A stretch of 64,000 bases of DNA from Lentzea albida. Lineage in GTDB: Bacteria; Actinomycetota; Actinomycetes; Mycobacteriales; Pseudonocardiaceae. Below are positions 1-8,856 of this stretch, piece by piece. The stretch covers positions 1-64,000 of the forward strand of contig NZ_FOFV01000013.1 in NCBI RefSeq assembly GCF_900111005.1, given 5' to 3'. Position numbers and translations under genes: made by a program. The first letter of the stretch is position 1; every line of letters starts with the position of its first letter. Below the pieces are notes generated by a model. The model worked only from the letters and a program-made list of their open reading frames with translations. It was not told the DNA's origin and made no database searches.

Positions 1-480
1 TGGACCCCGGACCGCAACGCCGGGTTCTCGAGCTGCGACCCCGGCCGGATCTACCTGCCGGTGATCATGGACCCGGTCTACGGCTACCAGGGCCTGAACG
101 TCGAGGCGCAGCTCAACAGCTCGACGTCGCTGCTCAACTGGACGCGGCACATGATCGAGGTGCGCAAGCAGCACCACGCGTTCGCCGAGGGCGACTTCAC
201 CGAGCTCGGTGGCTCCAACCCGAGCGTGCTCGCCTACAAGAGGCAGTGGAAGCGCCCGGACGGCCGCGAGGACATCGTGCTCTGCGTGAACAACCTGTCA
301 CGCTTCCCGCAACCCGTCGAGCTCGACCTCTCCGAGCACCGCGACCACACGCCGGTGGAGCTCACCGGAGGTGTCAAATTCCCCGCGATCGGGGAACTCC
401 CTTACCTGTTGACCCTCCCGGGTCACGGTTTCTACTGGTTCCAGCTGGTAGAGGCGGGCGACGACGGTGAAATGAGGTGA
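1..480 (+). CDS. treS: trehalose synthase / maltose alpha-D-glucosyltransferase, C-terminal part
   Basis: TreS interconverts trehalose and maltose in the cytoplasm and feeds maltose to maltokinase. The reading frame is open from the first base, so the start lies outside the window. The 159 visible residues begin with WTPDRNAGFSSCDPGR and PVIMDPVYGYQGLNVEAQ, the conserved loop late in the GH13 barrel of TreS, and continue into the C-terminal beta domain (ALAYKR-like strand, ending near HGFYWFQL). No catalytic residue of the GH13 nucleophile region is in view. The stop codon overlaps the GTG of the next gene, so translation of the two is coupled. Identity rests on this tail plus the neighbouring maltokinase and branching enzyme; another GH13 enzyme is possible but unlikely. 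Confidence 0.9.
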   Translation, partial: WTPDRNAGFSSCDPGRIYLPVIMDPVYGYQGLNVEAQLNSSTSLLNWTRHMIEVRKQHHAFAEGDFTELGGSNPSVLAYKRQWKRPDGREDIVLCVNNLSRFPQPVELDLSEHRDHTPVELTGGVKFPAIGELPYLLTLPGHGFYWFQLVEAGDDGEMR

Positions 481-1799
481 ATCGCGGCGTGACCGATCCC
501 CACGAGCTCGTCGAGAAGCTCGTCGCCTCACTGCCCGACCTGCTCCCGAACGCACGGTGGTTCGGCGGCAAGGACAAGCCGATCACGGCCGTCCGTCCAC
601 TCAGGACGACGGTGGTCGACGGCGACCTGGTGCACGTGGTCTTCGAGGTCGAACAACCCGGCCGCACCGAGAACTACCAGGGCGCGTTGAGCCTGAGCAC
701 CGGCGCTTGGGACGTGCTGCTCGACCCCGAGCACAACGGCGTCCTGCTCGACCGGATCGCCACCGGGCACGAGGTCGACGGCATCGTCTTCGCGCACGAG
801 CCCGGCACGGAGCTGAAGTCGGGCCTGCGCGGGCGGCCGATCGGCGTCGAGCAGTCCAACACGTCCCTGATCTACGGCCAGCAGTACATCCTGAAGATCT
901 TCCGCAAGCTCGCGAACGGCGAGAACCGGGACCTGACGATGCACCGCGCGCTGCGGTCCGTCGGCTGCGAGCACATCGCGCTGCCGCTGGGGTCGATCTC
1001 CACGAAGCTCCACGGGCAGCCGGTCACGCTCGCGATGCTGCAGGAGTTCCTGCCGGACGCGGTCGAGGGCTGGGACATGGCCAAGACGTCGGTCCGCGAC
1101 CTGATGGCCGAGGCCGACCTGCACGCGTTCGAGGTGGGCGGCGACTTCGCCGGCGAGGCGCAACGACTCGGCCACGCCGTCGCGAAGGTGCACGCCGACC
1201 TGGCGGAGGCGCTGGGCACGAAGATCGCCGACGAGGACGCGATCTCCCGCGCGATCGAGGGCATGCAACGCAGGCTTGGCGTCGTGCTGGAGGCGGTGCC
1301 GGAGCTCGGCCGCTACGAGGAGCCGCTGCGCGCCTCGTTCGAGCAGGCGCGCGAGCACGTCGGCGCGTTGCCGATCCAGCACATCCACGGCGACCTGCAC
1401 CTCGGTCAGGTGCTGCGGACCGTGCACGGCTGGCTGCTGATCGACTTCGAGGGCGAGCCGGCGGCGAGCGTCGAGGACCGCCTCGCGTTGCGGTCGCCGT
1501 TGCGCGACGTGGCGGGGATGCTGAGGTCGTTCGACTACGCGGCACGGCAGCTGCTGGTCGGCCAGCCCGACGACGACCAGCTCGCCTACCGCGCGATGGA
1601 GTGGACGAAGCGCAACCGCGCCGCGTTCTGCGACGGCTACGCCGAGGTGGCGGCCGACCCGCGGGACAACGTGCCGCTGCTGCGCGCTTTCGAGCTGGAC
1701 AAGGCGGTCTACGAGGTCGCTTACGAGCACGCCAACAGGCCGGAGTGGTTGACGGTTCCCCTGTCGTCGATCGCCCGGATGACCAGCGGAGGAGAGTAG
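477..1799 (+). CDS. mak: maltokinase
   Basis: Maltokinase phosphorylates maltose with ATP to maltose 1-phosphate, the donor used by GlgE for alpha-glucan synthesis. The 440-residue protein has the usual length. The phosphotransferase catalytic loop HGDLHLGQV is near residue 304, followed by the metal-binding segment LIDFEGEP and the conserved RSPLRDVAGMLRSFDYAA. The early NARWFGGKDKPI stretch is typical of the N-terminal cap of this family. The GTG start overlaps the treS stop (GTGA), and glgB follows after 3 bases, so treS-mak-glgB are one transcript. The older actinobacterial name is pep2. GlgE is expected upstream, outside the window. Confidence 0.95.
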   Translation: MNRGVTDPHELVEKLVASLPDLLPNARWFGGKDKPITAVRPLRTTVVDGDLVHVVFEVEQPGRTENYQGALSLSTGAWDVLLDPEHNGVLLDRIATGHEVDGIVFAHEPGTELKSGLRGRPIGVEQSNTSLIYGQQYILKIFRKLANGENRDLTMHRALRSVGCEHIALPLGSISTKLHGQPVTLAMLQEFLPDAVEGWDMAKTSVRDLMAEADLHAFEVGGDFAGEAQRLGHAVAKVHADLAEALGTKIADEDAISRAIEGMQRRLGVVLEAVPELGRYEEPLRASFEQAREHVGALPIQHIHGDLHLGQVLRTVHGWLLIDFEGEPAASVEDRLALRSPLRDVAGMLRSFDYAARQLLVGQPDDDQLAYRAMEWTKRNRAAFCDGYAEVAADPRDNVPLLRAFELDKAVYEVAYEHANRPEWLTVPLSSIARMTSGGE

Positions 1800-1802
1800 A
1801 CC

Positions 1803-3977
1803 GTGAAGGCCGACCTGGACCGGCTCCTGTCAGGTGCGCACCACGACCCGCACTCGGTGCTGGGTGTGCACACCGTCGGCGACCAGGTGATCGCGCGGGC
1901 CCTGCGCCCAGGCGCGACGTCGGTCGCCATCTCCTGGGGCGACAAGCAGGTCGAACTGCCGCGCATCGCGGACGCCCTGTTCGAAGGCGAGCTGCCCGAG
2001 GCGCCCGGTGACTACCGGCTGCTGGTCAGCTACGGCGACCACACGGTCGAGGTCGACGACCCGTACCGGTGGCTGCCGACCGTGGGCGAGCTCGACCTGC
2101 ACCTGATCGGCGAGGGCCGGCACGAGCGGCTGTGGGACGTGCTGGGCGCGCACGTCCGTTGCTACGAAACGGTTTCCGGTGACGTCACCGGTGTCTCGTT
2201 CGCGGTGTGGGCCCCGAACGCGCGCGGCGTGCGTGTGACCGGTGACTTCGACGGCTGGGACGGGCGCGCGAACCCGTTGCGCTCCATGGGTTCCAGCGGT
2301 GTCTGGGAGGTGTTCCTGCCGAACGTCGTGCCGGGGTCGCGGTACAAGTTCCGCATCCTCGGCCAGGACGGCGTGTGGCACGAGAAGGCCGACCCGATGG
2401 CGTTCGCCACGGAGGTCCCGCCGCAGACGGCCTCGGTCGTCACGCGGTCGGAGTACGAGTGGCAGGACGAGGAGTGGACGGCGAAGCGCGCGGCCACGCA
2501 GTGGGCGAACGCGCCGATGTCGATCTACGAGGTGCACCTGGGCTCGTGGAAGCCGGGGCTGAGCTACCGCGAGCTCGCGACCGAGCTCGCGGACTACTGC
2601 GTGGACATGGGCTTCACGCACGTCGAGATGCTGCCGGTGGCCGAGCACCCGTTCGGTGGTTCGTGGGGCTACCAGGTCACGTCGTACTACGCGCCGACCT
2701 CGCGGTTCGGCACGCCGGACGACTTCCGGTACTTCGTCGACACGCTGCACCAGCGCGGCATCGGCGTGCTGGTCGACTGGGTGCCCGCGCACTTCCCGAA
2801 GGACGCCTGGGCGCTCGCGAAGTTCGACGGCACACCGCTGTACGAGCACGCCGACCCGCGCCGCGGTGAGCAGCTCGACTGGGGCACGTACGTCTTCGAC
2901 TTCGGGCGCAACGAGGTCCGGAACTTCCTGGTGGCGAACGCGCTGTACTGGATCGAGGAGTTCCACCTCGACGGCCTGCGCGTGGACGCCGTGGCGTCGA
3001 TGCTCTACCTCGACTACTCACGGCCGGAGGGCCAGTGGCTGCCGAACGAGTTCGGCGGGCGCGAGAACCTCGACGCGGTCCGGTTCCTGCAGGAGCTGAA
3101 CGCGACGGTCTACAAGCGGCACCCCGGCATCGTCATGATCGCCGAGGAGTCGACGGCGTGGCCGGGCGTCACGCGGCCGACGCACCTGGGCGGACTCGGG
3201 TTCGGCTTCAAGTGGAACATGGGCTGGATGCACGACACGCTGCACTACCTGTCGCGTGAGCCGGTGCACCGCTCGTTCCACCACAACGAGATGACGTTCT
3301 CGCTGGTCTACGCGTGGAGCGAGAACTTCGTGCTGCCGCTCTCGCACGACGAGGTGGTGCACGGCAAGGGCTCGCTGTGGGAGCGGATGCCGGGCGACGA
3401 CTGGAACAAGGCCGCGGGCGTGCGGTCGCTGCTGGCGTTCATGTGGGCGCACCCCGGCAAGCAGCTGCTCTTCATGGGCGGCGAGTTCGGGCAGCGGCAG
3501 GAGTGGTCGGAGTCGCGGTCGCTCGACTGGCACCTCGTCGAGCAGGAGCCGCTGCACCAGGGCATCCAGAAGCTGATGCGCGACCTGAACGCGGTGTACA
3601 AGCAGGCGGCGGCGCTGTTCAGCCACGACATCACGCCCGAGGGCTTCCAGTGGATCGACGCGAACGACTCCGGCGGCAACGTCCTGTCGTTCCTGCGGAT
3701 CGGTGAGGACGGCTCGACGCTCGCCTGCGTGGCGAACTTCTCCGGCTCGCCGCACCACGACTACCGGGTCGGTCTGCCGTCGTCCGGGCGCTGGAAGGAG
3801 CTCGTGAACACCGACGCCGCGCACTACGGCGGGTCGGGCGTGGGCAACATGGGCGGCGTCGAGGCCGAGGCCAGGCCGTGGCACGGACGCCCGTACTCGG
3901 CGATCCTGCAGCTGCCGCCGGCCGGTGTGCTGTGGCTCGTTCCCGAGACCCCCGGCGTGCTGGGCGAGGCGGACTGA
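1803..3977 (+). CDS. glgB: 1,4-alpha-glucan branching enzyme
   Basis: GlgB cuts alpha-1,4-glucan chains and re-attaches them by alpha-1,6 bonds, here branching the polymer made by GlgE. The 724-residue product has the full actinobacterial architecture: an N-terminal beta-sandwich (about 1-110), a CBM48 module (GVSFAVWAPNARGVRVTGDF, about 120-220), the GH13 barrel and a C-terminal beta domain. Catalytic signatures are visible: DGLRVDAV with the nucleophile Asp near residue 395, IAEEST with the acid Glu near 449, and LSHDEVVHGKGS near 514. The start is GTG, 3 bases after maltokinase. A strong hairpin terminator follows the stop. Confidence 0.97.
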   Translation: MKADLDRLLSGAHHDPHSVLGVHTVGDQVIARALRPGATSVAISWGDKQVELPRIADALFEGELPEAPGDYRLLVSYGDHTVEVDDPYRWLPTVGELDLHLIGEGRHERLWDVLGAHVRCYETVSGDVTGVSFAVWAPNARGVRVTGDFDGWDGRANPLRSMGSSGVWEVFLPNVVPGSRYKFRILGQDGVWHEKADPMAFATEVPPQTASVVTRSEYEWQDEEWTAKRAATQWANAPMSIYEVHLGSWKPGLSYRELATELADYCVDMGFTHVEMLPVAEHPFGGSWGYQVTSYYAPTSRFGTPDDFRYFVDTLHQRGIGVLVDWVPAHFPKDAWALAKFDGTPLYEHADPRRGEQLDWGTYVFDFGRNEVRNFLVANALYWIEEFHLDGLRVDAVASMLYLDYSRPEGQWLPNEFGGRENLDAVRFLQELNATVYKRHPGIVMIAEESTAWPGVTRPTHLGGLGFGFKWNMGWMHDTLHYLSREPVHRSFHHNEMTFSLVYAWSENFVLPLSHDEVVHGKGSLWERMPGDDWNKAAGVRSLLAFMWAHPGKQLLFMGGEFGQRQEWSESRSLDWHLVEQEPLHQGIQKLMRDLNAVYKQAAALFSHDITPEGFQWIDANDSGGNVLSFLRIGEDGSTLACVANFSGSPHHDYRVGLPSSGRWKELVNTDAAHYGGSGVGNMGGVEAEARPWHGRPYSAILQLPPAGVLWLVPETPGVLGEAD

Positions 3978-3983
3978 CGCGGC

Positions 3984-4026
3984 GCGGCGGGCTGATCCGG
4001 TCAGGTGAACCTGTTCAGCCCGCCGC
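3984..4026 (+). terminator. terminator after the treS-mak-glgB operon
   Basis: A perfect 12-bp inverted repeat, GCGGCGGGCTGA at 3984-3995 and TCAGCCCGCCGC at 4015-4026, starts 7 bases after the glgB stop. The 19-base loop holds a second small palindrome (CAGGT..ACCTG), giving a branched hairpin. There is no long T run, as is usual in actinomycetes. It separates glgB from the lipoprotein gene that follows. Confidence 0.75.
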
Positions 4027-4100
4027 ACGTTGCCCCTTGTATGCGCCTGACTTGGACGAGAAGGACGCCCCTCGAGCCGGCCGGCAGGCACAATGGGTTC

Positions 4101-5471
4101 ATGCGGCACCGGAGCATCGCGCTGATCGTCGCCACCGCCCTGCTCGCGGTGGGTTGCACCGCTGAGATCCCTGGGCGGCCCCGCGCCGCCAAGGTGGTGA
4201 AGAAGGAGGCGTCCAGCCCCACCGTCCAGGTGCGGGGTTCGGACAACGGCCCCATCGACAAGCTGGCCGCCACCGCGCTGACGGACATCGAGGAGTTCTG
4301 GACGGACTCGTTCCAGAGCACTTTCAACAAGCCGTGGAAGCCGCTGACCGGCGGATACTTCTCGGTCGACACGGCCGACGCCACCGCGAAGCCGCCGCCG
4401 TGCACGCAGAAGGCCGCGGACGTGGAGGGCAACGCCTTCTACTGCCCCGCCGCCGACGCGATCGCGTGGGACCGCGCGTCGCTGCTGCCGGTGCTGCAGG
4501 ACCGCTTCGGCGAGGCCGCGGTGGTCGTGGTGCTCGCGCACGAGATGGGTCACGCGGTGCAGAACCGCATGGGCATCACCCCCGAGGCGGAGCGCCGCGA
4601 GCCGGACCGGTACCCGACGATCCTCACCGAGGCGCAGGCCGACTGCTTCGCGGGCGCGTTCGTGCGCAACGTGACGGACGGCAAGTCGCCGCGCCTCGAC
4701 ATCAACGCGGACGCCCTGGACAAGGCGCTGGGCGCGCTGATCACGTTCCGCGACCCGGTCGGCACCTCGCCGGAGGACGAGCAGGCGCACGGCAGCGCGT
4801 TCGACCGCGTGGCGGCGTTCCAGGACGGCTACGAGCAGGGCACGAAGTTCTGCTCCCAGATGACGGTCCAGAACCGCCAGTTCACGCAGCGCGCGTTCAC
4901 CAGCACCACGGACCGCGCGAACGGCGGCAACCTGCCGTTCGACGACATGCTCGAGGCCGTCACGCCCGACCTCGACGGCTTCTTCAAGGACGTGGCCACG
5001 AAGGCGGGCAAGACCTGGCAGTCGCCGCGTGCCGAGGCCTCCCAGACCGAGCCGACGTGCTCCGGTGACCAGGGTCCCGTCGCGTACTGCCCGTCGGACA
5101 AGACGATCAAGATCGACACCAAGGAAGAGCTGCCGGACCTGCACAAGGAGTTCGGCGACTACGCCACGGGCACGCTGATCGCGACCCGGTACGCGATGGC
5201 CGAGCTCGCGGTGCTGGGCAAGCCGACCGAGGGTGAGAAGGCGTCCGCGGCGGCGCTGTGCCTGGCCGGGGCCTACACGGGCGCGGTGTTCCAGCGGCAG
5301 GACGGCTTCGGGCTCTCGCCGGGCGACTTCGACGAGGCCGTGACGGTGCTGCTGCAGTTCGACTACGCGGCCCGTGACGCGAAGGGCGGCAACCCGGTGG
5401 ACCCCGGCTTCCAGCGCGTGGCCCGGTTCCGCGAGGGCGTGTTCGAGGGCGCGAAGAAGTGTGGCGTCTGA
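4101..5471 (+). CDS. putative zinc metallopeptidase lipoprotein (YpfJ-like), copy 1
   Basis: The protein is a predicted membrane-anchored metallopeptidase of unknown substrate. The ATG at 4101 gives an N-terminus MRHRSIALIVATALLAVGC, a signal peptide with a lipobox; the same frame is open back to 4005 but that extension lacks a signal and is not used. HEMGH near residues 147-151 is a HExxH zinc site, and EAQAD near 177-181 supplies the expected third ligand of the neutral zinc metallopeptidase family (PF04228-like). The C-terminal half repeats cysteine-containing segments (CSGDQGPVAYCPS) and looks like a degenerate second domain. It is a clear paralogue of the gene at 7381. Substrate and true peptidase activity are unknown. 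Confidence 0.8.
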   Translation: MRHRSIALIVATALLAVGCTAEIPGRPRAAKVVKKEASSPTVQVRGSDNGPIDKLAATALTDIEEFWTDSFQSTFNKPWKPLTGGYFSVDTADATAKPPPCTQKAADVEGNAFYCPAADAIAWDRASLLPVLQDRFGEAAVVVVLAHEMGHAVQNRMGITPEAERREPDRYPTILTEAQADCFAGAFVRNVTDGKSPRLDINADALDKALGALITFRDPVGTSPEDEQAHGSAFDRVAAFQDGYEQGTKFCSQMTVQNRQFTQRAFTSTTDRANGGNLPFDDMLEAVTPDLDGFFKDVATKAGKTWQSPRAEASQTEPTCSGDQGPVAYCPSDKTIKIDTKEELPDLHKEFGDYATGTLIATRYAMAELAVLGKPTEGEKASAAALCLAGAYTGAVFQRQDGFGLSPGDFDEAVTVLLQFDYAARDAKGGNPVDPGFQRVARFREGVFEGAKKCGV

Positions 5472-5480
5472 CGTTCTGAG

Positions 5481-5506
5481 AGCCCGCACCGGTGCCGGTG
5501 CGGGCT
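5481..5506. terminator. bidirectional terminator
   Basis: A nearly continuous palindrome, AGCCCGCACCGG at 5481-5492 and CCGGTGCGGGCT at 5495-5506, fills the 35-base gap between two convergent stops (5471 and 5507). The symmetry lets it work for both strands. Confidence 0.8.
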
Positions 5507-6205
5507 TCAGCGCCTTTCGGCCGGTGCCTGGTCGGACACGACCGAGATCCGCGCGCCCGGGATCTTGAGCGTGCCGCCCCTGAGGTCGGTGTTGCGCACC
5601 GTGACCTCGGTGAACGTCACGAACGGCACGATCAGCGGCGGTGGGTGTGCCGCGGTGTAGTCGACCGGGATCTTGACCCCGAGCAGGTCGAGGTTGCCCT
5701 TGAGCTGCAGCGTGTACAGCTCGATGCGGCCCGGCGACACCGTGGACGTGCTGCCCGGCCGTGCCGCCGTGACGAGCTTGACGCCCGGCGAGACCTCGGC
5801 GGACTGCACCAGGTCCCTGATCTTCATGTCCGACGCGGTGAACTTCAGGACCTTGACGACCTGGCCGTTCAGCAGCGCGTCGACCACTCCGGCGAAGTTC
5901 AGCCCGCCGAGGTCGAGCCTGGACGCCGTGAGCGTCCACTCGCGCCCTCCACCCGCCACCGGGGCAGGGACCGGTGGCGGGGGCGCCGGCGTCGAAGGCT
6001 CCGTGCTGGTCGGCGGAACGGACGCGGACGACGCCGGCGGCGGAGTGGCGCTGGTGCTCGACGCGGGTGGTGGCTCCGACGTGGTGCTGGTCGGCGCCGG
6101 TGAGCTGCTGCCGGGAGCGGACGACGGCGGTGGCTCGGTGCTCGACGGCGGTTGCAGCGCCAGCACCGCGGCCATCGCCGCGGCGGCCAGCGGATGTGCT
6201 CGCAT
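5507..6205 (-). CDS. secreted protein with Ser/Thr/Pro-rich linker, third gene of a DUF6230-DUF6114 operon
   Basis: I do not recognise a named family. The ATG at 6205 overlaps the previous stop (TGATG) and gives 232 residues. They begin with a short signal-like segment (MRAHPLAAAAMAAVLAL), followed by a linker of about 60 residues made almost only of S, T, P, A and E, then a globular beta-rich domain of about 150 residues starting near REWTLTASRLDLGGLNF. The alternation of hydrophobic and polar residues (VVKVLKFTASDMKI, IELYTLQLKGNLDL) resembles that of the DUF6230 protein two genes upstream, which suggests a shared fold by inference only. The linker suggests an exported domain held away from the membrane or wall. 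Confidence 0.6.
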   Translation of the reverse strand: MRAHPLAAAAMAAVLALQPPSSTEPPPSSAPGSSSPAPTSTTSEPPPASSTSATPPPASSASVPPTSTEPSTPAPPPPVPAPVAGGGREWTLTASRLDLGGLNFAGVVDALLNGQVVKVLKFTASDMKIRDLVQSAEVSPGVKLVTAARPGSTSTVSPGRIELYTLQLKGNLDLLGVKIPVDYTAAHPPPLIVPFVTFTEVTVRNTDLRGGTLKIPGARISVVSDQAPAERR

Positions 6206-6618
6206 CACGTGGGCTGGACCGTCTGCGAAGACACTTCCGCCGCCTTCGGCTTCTTGGGCTCGTCGGTCCACGCCACGGCGAGCGCACCGCCGAGCAGGCT
6301 GAGGACCGTGCCCGCCAGGAAGCCGCCGAGGTTGGTCACCACGAGCGCGACCAGCGACAGCAGCACCGTGACGATGCCCGCCGCGAGCCGGAACTTCGGC
6401 TGCACCCACAGCGACACCGCGCAGATCGCGAGCAGCGTGCCGATCAGCAACGCGGACGTGCCGCCGATCGTCTTGATCGAGATGACCATGTCGCCGAGCT
6501 TCACGCCGACGAACGGTGGGAACAGGATGATGAGCGCGCCCGCGGCCACGAAGAGACCGGCCCAGAAGGGCCGGCCACGCCGCCACGCGGTGAAGCCGCG
6601 CCAGAACGTCAGAAGCAC
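6205..6618 (-). CDS. DUF6114 family membrane protein
   Basis: This 137-residue protein has about four hydrophobic segments (FWAGLFVAAGALIILFPPF, TSALLIGTLLAICAVSLWV, IVTVLLSLVALVVTNLGGF, GTVLSLLGGALAVAW) and matches by recall the DUF6114 family, which in actinomycetes sits directly after a DUF6230 gene. The start is GTG at 6618, overlapping the end of the upstream gene by 10 bases; the stop overlaps the next ATG by one base. The charged tail ends in KKPKAAEVSSQTVQPT. Function is unknown; position suggests a membrane partner for the two exported proteins encoded beside it. Confidence 0.75.
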   Translation of the reverse strand: MLLTFWRGFTAWRRGRPFWAGLFVAAGALIILFPPFVGVKLGDMVISIKTIGGTSALLIGTLLAICAVSLWVQPKFRLAAGIVTVLLSLVALVVTNLGGFLAGTVLSLLGGALAVAWTDEPKKPKAAEVSSQTVQPT

Positions 6619-7199
6619 TCTTGCTTCCCCTGGCGAATGGTCAGGTTCATGCCCTTGAACCTGATGGTCTGGGCCGTGGTGGCCCAGGCGGTCTGCTGCA
6701 GCGAGGTGATGTTCGCCGTGTCGGCCTGCAGGCCGAACGAGCCCGGCAGACCCCGGAGGTTCTCCGGTCCCTTGGTCACCTTGTTGGCGTCGATGCCGAT
6801 CTCGGGGTTGCCGAGGACCAGGTCCCCGTTGAGGTCGGTGAGGTTGACGACCAGGTTCTCGGCCGACATGCCGCCCACGCCGTCCGCGGTGATGCGCATC
6901 GTGATGTCACCGACGATCGGCATGTTCGCGACGAACACCGACTGGCAGAACTTGTCGAGCCTCGCCGTCTTGAACCCGCTGACCGCGACGACGTGCGTCT
7001 TGCCCGCGCCCGCGTCCACCCCGCCGAACTGGACGAACCCCTGGCCCACCAGGTTGTCGGCGGACACCTTGAAGTTGGTGCCGGACACCGCGAACGAGGC
7101 GGCCAGCGCTCCCTGGGACATGCCGAAGAGGAGGGCACCGGCGCCTATCGCGCCGATGCCGAGCACCCCGGCGAACCGTGCCCAGCGCGTTCTACCCAT
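6609..7199 (-). CDS. DUF6230 family secreted protein
   Basis: A 196-residue exported protein of unknown function. An N-terminal membrane segment (GVLGIGAIGAGALLFGMSQGALA) probably acts as signal peptide or anchor. The rest is beta-rich with repeated patterns such as SFAVSGTNFKVSADNLVGQG and MTMRITADG-like strands, typical of DUF6230 proteins, some of which carry a misleading cholesterol esterase annotation. Two cysteines, one near the middle (FCQSV) and one at the end (QECF), may pair. The ATG at 7199 has a strong GGAAGGAG ribosome site. It heads a three-gene operon ending at 5507. Confidence 0.8.
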   Translation of the reverse strand: MGRTRWARFAGVLGIGAIGAGALLFGMSQGALAASFAVSGTNFKVSADNLVGQGFVQFGGVDAGAGKTHVVAVSGFKTARLDKFCQSVFVANMPIVGDITMRITADGVGGMSAENLVVNLTDLNGDLVLGNPEIGIDANKVTKGPENLRGLPGSFGLQADTANITSLQQTAWATTAQTIRFKGMNLTIRQGKQECF

Positions 7200-7380
7200 A
7201 CCCCCGGACTCCTTCCACGCTGAAGGCTTGCGTGAGAGGGACTTTGGGCCGGAAACATCGGCGGGACAACGAAAACGAGCCCGCGCAGTTTTGAAATCAC
7301 CCCAGGGAGTGAGCAGGTTTCACGTTCGGCCCTGGCACTTGCTGCACGTGGCCGAACGCCGCTTAGTAGGGTCTGACCTC

Positions 7381-8823
7381 ATGGGATTCGGACGAATCGC
7401 CGTCGCGCTGGCCGTGACCGCGACCTTGACGGCGTGCGCCTCCGTGGTCGAGGGCGACCCGAAGGGCGAGCGACCCGACCCCACGAAGGTCGCGGGACTG
7501 GAGATCTCCAACGGCCCGTCCGGCCCCAAGCAGGGCGTACCGGACGCGGACCTGAGCGTCGAGAACGGTGACGGCGGCGAGATGGACCGCCTCGCCATCA
7601 ACACCCTCGCCGACGTGCAGGAGTTCTGGAAGGCCGAGATCCCCAAGTCGTTCCCCGGCAAGACCTTCGAGCCGGTGAAGCGCTTCCTGTCCTACGACTC
7701 GAACGGCAAGGGCGTCGAGGTCTGCAGGCTCAACACCACGGGCATCGCCAACGCGTTCTACTGCGCCCTCGACGACAGCATCACGTGGGACCGCGGCGAG
7801 CTCCTCCCGATGCTGCAGGACTCGTTCGGCCCGATGGCCGTCGTGACGGTCCTCGCGCACGAGATGGGCCACGCCGTGCAGTACAAGCTCGGCCCCGCCT
7901 CGAACATCGGCCCCAACACGTCGTCGATCGTGAAGGAGCAGCAGGCCGACTGCTACACCGGCGTCTTCATGCGCTGGGTCGCCGAGAACAAGGCGAAGCA
8001 CTTCGAGCTCTCCACCGGCGAGGGCCTCAACCAGGTGCTGCAGACGATGTTCTTCATCCGCGACAGCGCCGGCACGTCGTTCGAGAAGCAGGGCGCCCAC
8101 GGCAGCGCGTTCGACCGCGTCTCGGCCTTCCAGTTCGGCTTCGTGCGCGGCGCCGCCCGCTGCGCCGAGATCAACGAGGCCGAGATCAACAAGCGCATCA
8201 CCGAACGCCCCTTCGACCTCTCCGACACCGACCAGGGCCAGGGCCGCGGCAACGCCAAGATCGACGAGGAGAAGTACCTCAGGGCCCTCGAGGAGTCGCT
8301 GCGCGACGCCTACAAGTCGAGCGGCGCCGTCTTCCCCGCCTTCGACCGCGCGGGCATCAAGCCCTGCTCCGACGCCCAGACCACATCTCCGGCCTCCTAC
8401 TGCCCGGCCGTCAACCAGGTGCAGCTGGACCTCCCGCAACTGGTCAAGATCGGCACACCCCCGAAGAAGGGCACGAAGGGAGGCATCGGCGACTTCGCGG
8501 CGTTCGCCGTCATCGCCTCCCGCTTCTCCCTGTCGATCCAGCACGCCACGGGCTTCAAACTGGACGACGACGCCGCAGGCCAGCGCACCGCGTGCCTCAC
8601 CGGAGCCTGGGCGGGCCTCACCAACCGCCCGGACGCGGCGGCGAACCTCAAACTCTCCCCCGGCGACCTCGACGAAGCCGTGGCGGAACTCCTGGCCGAC
8701 GACAGCCTCATCGCGGCAGACGTCAACGGCAAAGCCGTCCCCTCCGGCTTCGCCCGCGTGGAAGCCTTCGGCGACGGCTTCTTCCGAGGCCTCTCGTTCT
8801 GCGTGAAGAAGTACTCGGTTTGA
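7381..8823 (+). CDS. putative zinc metallopeptidase lipoprotein (YpfJ-like), copy 2
   Basis: A 480-residue paralogue of the gene at 4101. The ATG at 7381 gives MGFGRIAVALAVTATLTAC, a lipoprotein signal peptide; the longer open frame upstream is antisense to other genes and is rejected. HEMGH lies near residues 160-164 and EQQAD near 186-190, so both the HExxH pair and the downstream acidic ligand are present. As in copy 1, a second half with paired cysteines (PCSDAQTTSPASYCPA) follows. The two copies share HGSAFDR and SPGDxDEAV. Flanking the DUF6230 operon on both sides, they suggest an ancient duplication with the operon inserted between, or functional association. Confidence 0.8.
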   Translation: MGFGRIAVALAVTATLTACASVVEGDPKGERPDPTKVAGLEISNGPSGPKQGVPDADLSVENGDGGEMDRLAINTLADVQEFWKAEIPKSFPGKTFEPVKRFLSYDSNGKGVEVCRLNTTGIANAFYCALDDSITWDRGELLPMLQDSFGPMAVVTVLAHEMGHAVQYKLGPASNIGPNTSSIVKEQQADCYTGVFMRWVAENKAKHFELSTGEGLNQVLQTMFFIRDSAGTSFEKQGAHGSAFDRVSAFQFGFVRGAARCAEINEAEINKRITERPFDLSDTDQGQGRGNAKIDEEKYLRALEESLRDAYKSSGAVFPAFDRAGIKPCSDAQTTSPASYCPAVNQVQLDLPQLVKIGTPPKKGTKGGIGDFAAFAVIASRFSLSIQHATGFKLDDDAAGQRTACLTGAWAGLTNRPDAAANLKLSPGDLDEAVAELLADDSLIAADVNGKAVPSGFARVEAFGDGFFRGLSFCVKKYSV

Positions 8824-8856
8824 TCAACCGATCGACCCCGGCCGATACTCGCTGAC

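Noticed and set aside
3018..6287. 1089-codon open frame on the minus strand across glgB and the first metallopeptidase
   Set aside because: It is antisense to two well supported genes; its Arg/Val/Leu-rich content and open length follow from high third-position GC.
5974..7380. Upstream part of the frame containing the second metallopeptidase
   Set aside because: It is antisense to the DUF6230/DUF6114 operon, and the ATG at 7381 gives a proper lipoprotein signal.
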